Assembly: GCA_013336025.1 (NCBI GenBank)
Contig: JAAXUM010000131.1
Span: 1-5,715, forward strand
Reading direction: 5' to 3'
Origin: Chlorobiaceae bacterium
GTDB lineage: Bacteria > Bacteroidota > Chlorobiia > Chlorobiales > Chlorobiaceae
Length of the DNA stretch: 5,715 nucleotides
Shown here one piece after another: positions 1-5,451 of the stretch. The position numbers and the translations under genes are program-made. The notes below the pieces were generated by a model. The model was not told where the DNA came from and made no database searches. It saw only the letters and a list, made by a program, of their open reading frames with translations. The stretch's first letter is position 1. Each line of letters starts with the position of its first letter.

Positions 1-251
1 GCAAGAAGGCCATCATAGAGGGTAAAGGGGAGCGAGTGTTTGTCTCTTTTGCAGGCAGTATTGCGACAAGCTTTTTCTTTACCGCACTGACTGCCGGAAC
101 CTTTCTCGTTGCAGGTGGTTTTATCGGGTCTGTTTTCAAGCTTACACTTCCGATCGTGTTTCTGGCTGGTGTTTTCAACATCGTGGCAGGTCTTTGTGCA
201 TCGCTGTTTGTCGGGCTGATATTTCTGATCGCAAGGGTGGGGCGGAAGTGA
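1..251 (+). CDS. Small membrane protein of unknown function, C-terminal part (5' end outside window)
   Basis: The frame is open from the left edge (first complete codon at base 3) to a TGA at 249-251, giving at least 82 residues. I do not recognise the family. The visible part is mostly hydrophobic: a short charged start (KKAIIEGKGER), then two likely membrane segments at about residues 16-40 and 49-76 of the visible frame, ending in a positively charged tail (RVGRK). That pattern suggests a small integral inner-membrane protein with its tail in the cytoplasm. A GTG at 36 is a possible internal start, preceded by GGGGAG at 27-32, but the 3-base spacing is too short for a good ribosome site, so continuation from a start left of the window is more likely. 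A strong hairpin 15 bases after the stop ends the transcript. Confidence 0.6.
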   Translation, partial: KKAIIEGKGERVFVSFAGSIATSFFFTALTAGTFLVAGGFIGSVFKLTLPIVFLAGVFNIVAGLCASLFVGLIFLIARVGRK

Positions 252-266
252 TCAGGGGGGTGAAAA

Positions 267-300
267 ACAAAAAGCGCAGAAGTTTTTCTGCGCTTTTTGT
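267..300. terminator. Bidirectional intrinsic terminator between the membrane-protein gene and tRNA-Ala
   Basis: The arms 267-281 and 286-300 are perfectly complementary (15 bp) around a GTTT loop. The core GCGCAGAA/TTCTGCGC is flanked by an A run on the left and a T run on the right. Read on the minus strand, the stem is followed by TTTTT (bases 267-263), a classic layout for ending the tRNA transcript. Read on the plus strand, the five T's lie within the far arm of the stem, so it can also end the upstream membrane-protein transcript, probably a little less sharply. Confidence 0.85.
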
Positions 301-309
301 GAGTTGCCG

Positions 310-382
310 TGGAGCTAAGGAGACTCGAACTCCTGACCCTTTGCATGCCATGCAAATGCTCTACCAACTGAGCTATAGCCCC
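310..382 (-). tRNA. tRNA-Ala, anticodon GGC
   Basis: The minus strand folds into a complete 73-base cloverleaf. The acceptor stem is GGGGCTA/TAGCTCC, and its third pair is G3:U70, the main alanine identity element. The D arm is GCTC-AGTTGGTA-GAGC. The anticodon arm is TTTGC-ATGGCAT-GCAAA with GGC at positions 34-36 (reads GCC and, by wobble, GCU). The variable loop is GGGTC and the T arm is AGGAG-TTCGAGT-CTCCT. The discriminator base is A. The following bases are CGG, so the 3' CCA is not encoded and must be added by tRNA nucleotidyltransferase. It stands alone, with a candidate promoter just upstream and a strong terminator 10 bases downstream. Confidence 0.97.
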
Positions 383-396
383 ATTTTGTAGCTCTA

Positions 397-425
397 ATTA
401 AAAGAAAAAAAAGTTGTTTTTGCAA
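397..425 (-). promoter_or_regulatory. Candidate sigma-70 type promoter of tRNA-Ala
   Basis: On the minus strand TTGCAA (425-420, 4 of 6 to TTGACA) and TTTAAT (402-397, 5 of 6 to TATAAT) are separated by 17 bases. The predicted start near base 390 would leave a leader of about 8 bases before the mature tRNA 5' end at 382. The region is very A/T rich, so part of the match could be chance. A weak 6-bp hairpin (411-416 with 423-428) overlaps it. Confidence 0.45.
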
Positions 426-545
426 CTTGTTTTGTTTTTTCTTTGTATCAGGGTCGCCTTGCAGCCATTTAAATCGTGCTTAAGGCAGGGTGACTGGTTG
501 TTTGAGGTGATTTGTTGAATAGATTAACTGCCAAATCAGAATTTC

Positions 546-1427
546 ATGTCGCTCCTGTTTGTTGTCAAAGAGGGATTTTCAGGTATCCGCCGTTCCAGGC
601 TTCCAGCTGCCATCACGGTTACCATCAGTTTTTTTGCTCTTGTGCTTCTTGGTTTGTTCAGCACGGTTTCTCTGAGTTTTTTTGATCTGATTCAGGAACT
701 TCGCAGCAGAATGGAGATTGAGGTGTTTTTCAGTGACACGATCAATGAGACCGAGACCGTCCGGATTGTTGATGAGATCAAAAAAATCAAAGGTGTCAAA
801 GAGTCCGTTTTTGTGTCGAAAAAAGAGGCGGCGGCTATCTTTGCCCATGATTTTGGTGAGGATGTTGAAAAAATTCTTGGCAGTAACCCGCTTCCTCGTT
901 CACTTAAACTGAAGTTTTATCCTGAATATGCCTGTCCGGACAGTCTCCTGCGTGTTGTGCCGAAAATCAGCAAACTCGATGCCGGTCTTGACATTCGTTA
1001 TAACCAGACGTTTCTCGGTCAGATAGAACAGAATGCACGGATTTTCACCCTTTTGACCGGTGGCCTCGGGATCCTGATTGCCATAGCTACACTTGTATTG
1101 ATCGGTTATACCATTCGTCTGGCTATGTATTCACATCAGGAGAAAATCAGAACCATGAGGCTGGTGGGAGCAACGGGATGGCTGATCGGTGCACCCTACG
1201 TCATCGAGGGGGCTCTGCAGGGCATTATCTCCGGTCTTCTTGCAGCAGGTGCGGTCTATCTTGTTTTTGAGCAATTGCTGCTTCGTTATGAACCGGGAGT
1301 CTACCAGGTTCTGCATCCATCCGCAACGATGATCTATCCCGCACTGGTTCTTCTTGGTCTGTTACTTGGTGTTATTGGCAGCACGCTGTCGGTGAGCAAG
1401 TATCTGAGGCTGGTTTCCAGGCGATAG
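546..1427 (+). CDS. ftsX: Cell-division protein FtsX (ABC-transporter-like membrane subunit)
   Basis: FtsX is the membrane half of the FtsEX complex, which uses ATP hydrolysis by FtsE in the cytoplasm to switch on peptidoglycan hydrolases in the periplasm during division. The 293 residues show the family layout: a short cytoplasmic start, membrane segment 1 at about 21-45, a periplasmic domain at about 46-165, then three membrane segments at about 166-190, 212-241 and 262-284. Seen family motifs are RMEIEVFF (55-62), NPLPRS (114-119) and the loop IRTMRLVGAT (201-210) followed by a PYVIEG segment (217-222), where FtsX proteins contact FtsE. ATG 546 is the only standard start before the in-frame stop at 525; no Shine-Dalgarno is visible. 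Unlike many bacteria, no ftsE lies beside it: upstream is a tRNA gene on the other strand. The family call is secure; the partner gene must be elsewhere. Confidence 0.93.
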   Translation: MSLLFVVKEGFSGIRRSRLPAAITVTISFFALVLLGLFSTVSLSFFDLIQELRSRMEIEVFFSDTINETETVRIVDEIKKIKGVKESVFVSKKEAAAIFAHDFGEDVEKILGSNPLPRSLKLKFYPEYACPDSLLRVVPKISKLDAGLDIRYNQTFLGQIEQNARIFTLLTGGLGILIAIATLVLIGYTIRLAMYSHQEKIRTMRLVGATGWLIGAPYVIEGALQGIISGLLAAGAVYLVFEQLLLRYEPGVYQVLHPSATMIYPALVLLGLLLGVIGSTLSVSKYLRLVSRR

Positions 1428-1431
1428 GTGT

Positions 1432-2304
1432 TCACTCTGAAATGCACCGCTGTTCAATCGGGGAGTCCAATAGTGAATAGAGCAGTTGTATCTCCTCTTT
1501 CCATCCCTCCGCATCCGGTGTTTCAAGGATGAGAGGAATCTCTTCACAGAACGGGCTGTTCATGATAGATGAAAAGGCACTGAGTCCGATCACTCCTTTT
1601 CCGATACAGGCATGTCGGTCGAGATGGCTTCCGAGCGGATGTTTTGCATCGTTGAGATGCATTCCTCTGAGGAATGAGAGACCGACGGTCCGGTCAAATG
1701 CTTTGAACATTGCCGTTACGGCTTCGCCTGATTGCAGGTCGTAACCGCTTGCAAAGAGATGGCAGGTGTCAAGACATACGCCGACTCTTGATTTATCGTC
1801 GATTTTGTCAATGATCGAGGCAAGTTGCTCAAAGCTGTTACCAAGGTTACTTCCCTGGCCTGCTGTGTTTTCGATGACGGCTGTGATGCCGGAGGTTTTT
1901 TCGAGAGCAATGTTCACAGAGTCGGCAATAAGCTGCAGACACCCCTCTTCATCAATCTGATTAAGGTGGCTTCCAGGATGGAAGTTCAGCATGACGAGTC
2001 CGAGTTTCTCTGCACGGCGCATTTCATCAATGAACGCGCTTCTTGACCGCTCCAGTTTATCTGGATCGGGGTTGCCGAGATTGATGAGATAGCTGTCGTG
2101 CGGGAGAATGTGTTCAGGATGTATCCCCGCCGTTACACAGTTTATTCTGAACAGCTCTATTGATGCCGGAGAGATTTCCGGAGATTTCCACTGCCGCTGG
2201 TTTTTTGTAAAGCATGCGAATGCAGTGGCTCCTATGCTGATGGCATTCAGCGGAGCATTTTCGATGCCTCCTGCAATACTGACATGTGCTCCAACACGTT
2301 TCAT
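1432..2304 (-). CDS. nfo: Endonuclease IV (deoxyribonuclease IV, abasic-site repair)
   Basis: This enzyme cuts the DNA backbone 5' of abasic sites and removes blocked 3' ends in base-excision repair in the cytoplasm. It is a TIM barrel with three zinc ions. All nine zinc ligands known from E. coli Nfo are present, at the same numbers: H69, H109, E145, D179, H182, H216, D229, H231 and E261. Signature stretches are GAHVSIAGG (5-13), CLDTCHLFASGYD (177-189), HLNDAK (216-221) and LETPD (260-264). The length of 290 residues is normal, so the gene appears intact. The ATG at 2304 gives the expected MKRVGAHVS start; there is no Shine-Dalgarno. It is transcribed away from the glycosyltransferase gene (178 bp between them; TTGACG at 2376-2371 is a possible -35, without a good -10). 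Its stop lies 4 bases from that of ftsX. Confidence 0.97.
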   Translation of the reverse strand: MKRVGAHVSIAGGIENAPLNAISIGATAFACFTKNQRQWKSPEISPASIELFRINCVTAGIHPEHILPHDSYLINLGNPDPDKLERSRSAFIDEMRRAEKLGLVMLNFHPGSHLNQIDEEGCLQLIADSVNIALEKTSGITAVIENTAGQGSNLGNSFEQLASIIDKIDDKSRVGVCLDTCHLFASGYDLQSGEAVTAMFKAFDRTVGLSFLRGMHLNDAKHPLGSHLDRHACIGKGVIGLSAFSSIMNSPFCEEIPLILETPDAEGWKEEIQLLYSLLDSPIEQRCISE

Positions 2305-2483
2305 AACAAGAGTTTTACGGTTTGCGGATTTTCCCGCTGTGATAACTGATCAGAGGGGTAAGGTAACGAGTGCGTCAACAACTGCCAACAAATAACCGGA
2401 AGGAGTTCCCTGCGTATTTGACTTTTGATCGATTACTCTTTACCTTGGTTCTCTTGACAAATAATGTTTGATACCACAGACTC

Positions 2484-3473
2484 TTGACACTACTCTCCCT
2501 TATCGTTCCCGTATACAATGAACGGGAGTCACTGCCTGAACTGCTCGACAGGCTCTATCGGGCAATGGCTGACAATCAACTGCATATGCTTTTTAAGGAG
2601 CCGTTCAGTTTTGAAATCATTGTTGTTGATGATGGTTCCATTGATGGTTCCGATAGTCTGGTCAGGGAGATGATCTTGACGAAACAGGAACTCAGGCTTA
2701 TCTCTTTTCAACGAAATTTCGGGAAAACCGCAGCGCTTTCTGCCGGGTTCAGAGCGGCCTCGGGTCAATATGTCTGTACCATTGATGCGGATCTGCAGGA
2801 TGATCCTTTTGCCATCAAGGATCTGCTTAAAAAACTCGATGAGGGATATGACCTTGTCAGCGGCTGGAAACAGCAGCGTCAGGATCCTCTTGGTAAAACT
2901 CTGCCATCAATGGTCTTCAATACGGTAACGCGGCTTTTTACGGGCATTCCGATTCATGATTTCAATTGCGGTCTGAAGGTATACCGAAGCGAGGTTGTCC
3001 GGCGAATCGAGCTGCACGGAGAGATGCATCGATATATTCCGGTTCTCGCCCATTGGAACGGGTTTGCCATTGGGGAACTGCCGGTGGTTCATCAGTCAAG
3101 AAAATACGGGCAGTCAAAATTCGGTGCGGGGCGCTTTTTTGCAGGACTCTTTGATTTTCTTGCGGTGGTGTTTATAACCCGGTACTTTCGCAGGCCGATG
3201 CATTTTTTCGGTATGATGGGGCTTATCAGCTTTCTGTCGGGATTCATTATCAGCCTCTATGTAACCGTCGAAAAAATTTTCTATGCAAAACCGGTCAGTA
3301 ACCGTCCCATTCTTTTTCTTGGCATTCTCCTGATCATTCTCGGTGCCCAGCTTTTTTCAACCGGACTTCTTGGAGAGATGCTCTCAACCTCATCGTCCGG
3401 AGGCGGAAACGATTATACCATCAGGGAGACGGTGAACCTTCAGTCCGGACACTCCCGCCAGACTGCTGTTTAA
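2484..3473 (+). CDS. Family 2 glycosyltransferase with two C-terminal membrane segments (GtrB / dolichyl-phosphate sugar synthase type)
   Basis: Probably transfers a sugar from a nucleotide sugar to a polyprenyl phosphate at the inner membrane, supplying a lipid-linked donor for envelope glycans; donor and final product cannot be read from sequence. The GT-A domain covers about residues 1-230: start strand LLSLIVPVYNE (3-13), nucleotide-binding VVDDGS (47-52), DADLQDDP (101-108) with the metal-binding DxD at 101-103 and the QDD that follows, HDFNCGLKVYR (158-168), and YGQSKF (208-213), the SK-containing motif of this subgroup. Two membrane helices follow at about 239-262 and 274-297, then a polar Ser/Gly-rich tail. 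The start is TTG 2484: the frame closes upstream at TGA 2469-2471, and the next ATG (residue 28) would remove the first core strand. No Shine-Dalgarno is present. It stands alone between divergent nfo and convergent queE. Confidence 0.9.
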   Translation: MTLLSLIVPVYNERESLPELLDRLYRAMADNQLHMLFKEPFSFEIIVVDDGSIDGSDSLVREMILTKQELRLISFQRNFGKTAALSAGFRAASGQYVCTIDADLQDDPFAIKDLLKKLDEGYDLVSGWKQQRQDPLGKTLPSMVFNTVTRLFTGIPIHDFNCGLKVYRSEVVRRIELHGEMHRYIPVLAHWNGFAIGELPVVHQSRKYGQSKFGAGRFFAGLFDFLAVVFITRYFRRPMHFFGMMGLISFLSGFIISLYVTVEKIFYAKPVSNRPILFLGILLIILGAQLFSTGLLGEMLSTSSSGGGNDYTIRETVNLQSGHSRQTAV

Positions 3474-3480
3474 GATCTCG

Positions 3481-4152
3481 TTACACTCCTCTTGTTTCAG
3501 CAGGCCAGATATACTTGTGGAGCTGGAGCTGCATTCTGACCGGAAGCCTGTCCTGAAGGATCCATTCCGCAAGGGTAGCCGGTTCAAGTTTGTCATGAAT
3601 TACTCCCATCATCACAATGCATGAGCAATAAAGCTGATGTTGCAACAGGAGTGATTTTGCCCAGTCGTAGTCTTCACGGCTGGCAATGACAATCTTGAAC
3701 TCAAACGTTTGAGAGAGTTTTTTTCCGGCATGCAGGGCAAGCGTGATGTTTTCCGGGTTGTTTCCCTCGCTGACACCTGACGATGGCGGTTTGAGATCAA
3801 TGATTTTGTGAACGCGCGAGTCAACCTTGTCAACAGAAAGAAATCCGCCGGTTTCAAGCAAAACGGTTTCGCCAAGATTGCAGAGCTGCTGCATGAGCGG
3901 ATAGACTGCGGGCTGAAGCAGAGGTTCTCCACCGGTTATTTCAATGATCGGAGCCCTGAATGCCTGGGCCTGCATGATGATGTCGGGGAGTTCAAGCATG
4001 AACCCGTCAGTTTCGGCATAGGCTGTATCACAAAAATTGCACCCGTTACCGCAACCGGCAAGCCTGATGAACGCGCATGGCCATCCCGTAAAGGATGATT
4101 CGCCCTGGATGGAGTGAAAGATTTCACTGATGTTCAACTCTTTCAGGATCAT
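3481..4152 (-). CDS. queE: 7-carboxy-7-deazaguanine synthase (radical SAM)
   Basis: QueE converts 6-carboxy-5,6,7,8-tetrahydropterin to 7-carboxy-7-deazaguanine, the ring-contraction step that makes the 7-deazapurine core of queuosine (preQ0 route from GTP). The 223-residue protein has the family's FHSIQGE start (12-18), the iron-sulfur cluster motif CGNGCNFC with C34, C38 and C41 (the standard CX3CX2C spacing), TGGEP (73-77) for SAM binding, ETGG (100-103), DLKPPSSG (119-126) and the C-terminal QLHKYIWP (210-217). Length is usual and nothing is missing. The ATG overlaps the purN stop as ATGA (4152-4149), so it is probably translated by coupling; a GGGAG at 4167-4163 inside the purN end may also serve as ribosome site. 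No queC, queD or queF is in the window. The stop lies 7 bases from that of the glycosyltransferase gene. Confidence 0.95.
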   Translation of the reverse strand: MILKELNISEIFHSIQGESSFTGWPCAFIRLAGCGNGCNFCDTAYAETDGFMLELPDIIMQAQAFRAPIIEITGGEPLLQPAVYPLMQQLCNLGETVLLETGGFLSVDKVDSRVHKIIDLKPPSSGVSEGNNPENITLALHAGKKLSQTFEFKIVIASREDYDWAKSLLLQHQLYCSCIVMMGVIHDKLEPATLAEWILQDRLPVRMQLQLHKYIWPAETRGV

Positions 4153-4751
4153 GCGTTCTGTTCTCCCAGCAGTTTTTCAAGAGCCTCGGCATAGAGCTGA
4201 TGTTCACATGCAAGAACTCGTTCAGCCAGTACTTCAGCCGTATCGTCAGGCATTACCGGAACGGTTTGCTGCATGAGAACTCTTCCCTTGTCATACTCCT
4301 CATTGACCAGGTGAACAGTTGCTCCGCTGATGGTTTCGCCTGAAGCGATAACGGCAGCGTGAACGTTCAGGCCGTACATGCCATCACCTCCGAATTTCGG
4401 CAGGAGAGCAGGGTGGATGTTGAGGATTCTTTCTGGAAAAGCGCCTACCACCACGTCGGGAACTTTGCGCATGTAGCCAGCCAGGAGAATGATATCGATC
4501 CCGTTTTGGCGAAGTGTTTCAAGCATCGCTTCAGTAAAGGCTTCGAAAGAGGGGAACTGTTTTTCCGACAGATGAACATCCTTGATCTCATGCTCGCGAG
4601 CAAACTCCATTGCTCCGCACCGGGAGCGGTTTGACAGGCAGAGAACGATTTCCGCTGAAAGTTGTTTTTCTTCTATTGCACGATACAGTGCCTGAAAATT
4701 GCTGCCTCCTCCTGAACAGAATACGGCAAGACGGGTTTTCCGGTGAGTCAT
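4149..4751 (-). CDS. purN: Phosphoribosylglycinamide formyltransferase (GAR transformylase, folate-dependent)
   Basis: PurN carries out the third step of de novo purine synthesis: formyl transfer from 10-formyltetrahydrofolate to GAR, in the cytoplasm. The 200 residues show the phosphate-binding start FCSGGGSNFQAL (11-22), SNR (40-42), LLAGYMRKVP (89-98), the catalytic stretch NIHPALLP (111-118) with N111 and H113, and the catalytic aspartate D154 in NEEYDKG (150-156), matching N106, H108 and D144 of the E. coli enzyme. The loop KFGGDGMYG (119-127) is like the Bacteroidota/Chlorobi form rather than the E. coli one. The ATG at 4751 puts the first core strand 7 residues in, as expected. No Shine-Dalgarno precedes it; instead the TAA of a 15-codon open frame ends directly at the ATG. 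First gene of a two-gene operon with queE (4-base overlap). Confidence 0.96.
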   Translation of the reverse strand: MTHRKTRLAVFCSGGGSNFQALYRAIEEKQLSAEIVLCLSNRSRCGAMEFAREHEIKDVHLSEKQFPSFEAFTEAMLETLRQNGIDIILLAGYMRKVPDVVVGAFPERILNIHPALLPKFGGDGMYGLNVHAAVIASGETISGATVHLVNEEYDKGRVLMQQTVPVMPDDTAEVLAERVLACEHQLYAEALEKLLGEQNA

Positions 4752-4799
4752 TTACTTGTTATTTCGGTAAAAACGATTCGATACGATGTCTCTATTCAT
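4752..4799 (-). CDS. Possible 15-codon leader peptide abutting purN
   Basis: On the minus strand ATG at 4799-4797 is preceded by AAGGA (4810-4806, 6 bases from the ATG), the best-placed ribosome site in the window. It opens a 15-codon frame (MNRDIVSNRFYRNNK) whose TAA (4754-4752) directly adjoins the purN ATG, in the same frame. The peptide resembles nothing I know and has no run of regulatory codons. The arrangement would allow ribosomes to terminate and restart on purN. It may also be chance, since the A-rich stretch before it gives AGGA easily. An N-terminal extension of PurN broken by a stop is less likely, because PurN proteins normally start near the chosen ATG. Confidence 0.3.
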   Translation of the reverse strand: MNRDIVSNRFYRNNK

Positions 4800-4818
4800 T
4801 TTTTTTCCTTCAAATCAG

Positions 4819-4842
4819 GTTTTCGATGATCGAACAGAAAAC
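4819..4842. promoter_or_regulatory. Inverted repeat TTCGAT-G-ATCGAA within a larger GTTTTC/GAAAAC hairpin
   Basis: Bases 4822-4834 form a perfect 13-bp odd-centred dyad. Overlapping it, GTTTTC (4819-4824) pairs with GAAAAC (4837-4842) around a 12-base loop. The element would lie early in the purN leader RNA, or just downstream of its start in DNA. It could be an operator or an RNA fold; the sequence does not decide. Confidence 0.25.
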
Positions 4843-4854
4843 ATTCTATCTTCT

Positions 4855-4883
4855 AATATGCAATCAAGAACGGTTCTTTTCAA
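4855..4883 (-). promoter_or_regulatory. Candidate promoter of purN-queE
   Basis: On the minus strand TTGAAA (4883-4878, 5 of 6 to TTGACA) and CATATT (4860-4855, 4 of 6 to TATAAT) are 17 bases apart. The start would fall near 4848, giving a leader of about 97 bases before purN that includes the 15-codon frame. A perfect inverted repeat AAGAAC-C-GTTCTT (minus strand) sits mainly in the spacer, where a repressor would block polymerase. The -10 match is weak. Confidence 0.3.
4866..4878. promoter_or_regulatory. Perfect 13-bp inverted repeat, possible operator
   Basis: AAGAAC-G-GTTCTT has two exactly complementary 6-base arms around one base. A one-base centre cannot form an RNA hairpin loop at full length, so a DNA-binding dimer site is the more natural reading. 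It overlaps a second symmetric element, CTTTT-C-AAAAG at 4876-4886. It falls in the spacer of the candidate purN promoter. I cannot match it to a known regulator. Confidence 0.3.
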
Positions 4884-5002
4884 AAGGATACAGACAAGTT
4901 GCGATTCCATAACCATAGCTGACAGGTTGCTGTTTTTCAATTACCATGCACTGTCATTGCTCTCTGTTCTTTACTCATTCACTTGCTTTATCTGAACAAA
5001 CC

Positions 5003-5033
5003 CCCTGTCCGGAACAAGATGCCGGATGCAGGG
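5003..5033 (-). terminator. GC-rich hairpin, possible weak terminator of the 117-residue gene
   Basis: CCCTG (5003-5007) pairs with CAGGG (5029-5033) and TCCGG (5008-5012) with CCGGA (5022-5026), giving 10 pairs with a two-base bulge and a 9-base loop. It lies 43 bases past the stop of the gene at 5077-5430. On the minus strand it is followed by GGTTTGTT, a poor U tract, so termination may be inefficient or factor-assisted. Confidence 0.35.
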
Positions 5034-5076
5034 CGTTGACTGGTCTCAGGGTGTTTATATTTATGCTTATCGAGAC

Positions 5077-5430
5077 TCATTCCTTTGCTGGAAGATGTTG
5101 TTTAATTGAGGCGATGAGCGCATCAAGGTCAGCAAGGTCGTCGATCTCCTTTTTCGACAGCAGCACTTCAAAAGAGGCGTCATTTTTCAGGATAACAGGG
5201 TATGTAATGTGCTGATTATATTTTTTCTCAAATTCATCGCGGTGCAGGAACTCGACGGGAACCCCTATTGATTTACGGAACACTCTCCATGCTTCGATTT
5301 CTGTAAACGGTCCATGGGTCAGTTTACAGAGGCTGCAATCGTAGGTATCAGGGTTCAGGATCTTGTGTCCCAGGTCGATGAGACTGCTGATGGGGTTGCT
5401 GTCGGTGTTGTATACAAAAATAAGTTTCAT
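5077..5430 (-). CDS. Conserved uncharacterised 117-residue protein with a CxxC motif
   Basis: Function unknown. The protein has no signal peptide or membrane segment and reads as a small soluble alpha/beta protein. It starts with a buried strand KLIFVYN (2-8) followed by TDSNP, has HKI (22-24), then TYDCSLCKLTHG (29-40) holding C32 and C35 as a CxxC pair, an acidic-basic stretch FLHRDEFEKKY (61-71), a strand YPVILKN (77-83) and a C-terminal helix. From memory, proteins with the same YN-DS start, YDCxLC motif and FLHxDEFEKK stretch occur as hypothetical proteins in Bacteroidota and related groups; I could not check this. A thioredoxin-like fold is possible from the CxxC and the proline before the late strand, but is unproven. 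The ATG at 5430 has no Shine-Dalgarno. It lies 21 bases after the stop of the next gene upstream, so the two may share a transcript. Confidence 0.8.
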   Translation of the reverse strand: MKLIFVYNTDSNPISSLIDLGHKILNPDTYDCSLCKLTHGPFTEIEAWRVFRKSIGVPVEFLHRDEFEKKYNQHITYPVILKNDASFEVLLSKKEIDDLADLDALIASIKQHLPAKE

Positions 5431-5451
5431 TGCTGTGTAATAGAGGGTTAT

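Larger units (their letters stand above)
4752..5076. other. 325-bp non-genic region upstream of purN
   Basis: This is the longest stretch without a gene. The half next to purN is A/T rich and holds the candidate promoter, the inverted repeats and the leader frame listed separately. The half next to the 117-residue gene holds a GC-rich hairpin at 5003-5033. Other short frames, such as a 27-codon one on the minus strand from ATG 4947 to TGA 4864, lack a ribosome site and show no protein character. I see no riboswitch core I can name. Confidence 0.6.

Noticed and set aside
411..440. Hairpin AAGTTG/CAACTT followed by a T-rich stretch, looking like a terminator
   Set aside because: Only 6 pairs, mostly A/T, and no gene on either strand would end there; the tRNA promoter overlaps it.
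2400..2471. AAGGAG at 2400-2405 followed by a 17-codon frame from TTG 2418 to TGA 2469, in frame with the glycosyltransferase
   Set aside because: The spacing of 12 bases to a TTG is long, the frame is closed before the gene, and the peptide shows no likeness to a glycosyltransferase extension.
2454..2482. Perfect TTGACA at 2454-2459 as promoter of the glycosyltransferase
   Set aside because: At 15-18 bases downstream there is nothing like TATAAT, so the hexamer alone does not support a promoter.
3808..4098. 96-codon plus-strand frame opposite queE, and similar long frames opposite ftsX, nfo and purN
   Set aside because: They lie antisense to well-supported conserved genes and have no protein character or ribosome sites.
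4774..4787. Three CGAT copies at 5-base spacing (CGATT CGATA CGAT) as an iterated binding site
   Set aside because: Too short to separate from chance, and it lies inside the possible leader frame.
5041..5076. GTCTC/GAGAC complementary arms just after the 117-residue gene as its terminator
   Set aside because: A 5-bp stem with a loop of over 20 bases and no T run is not a terminator.
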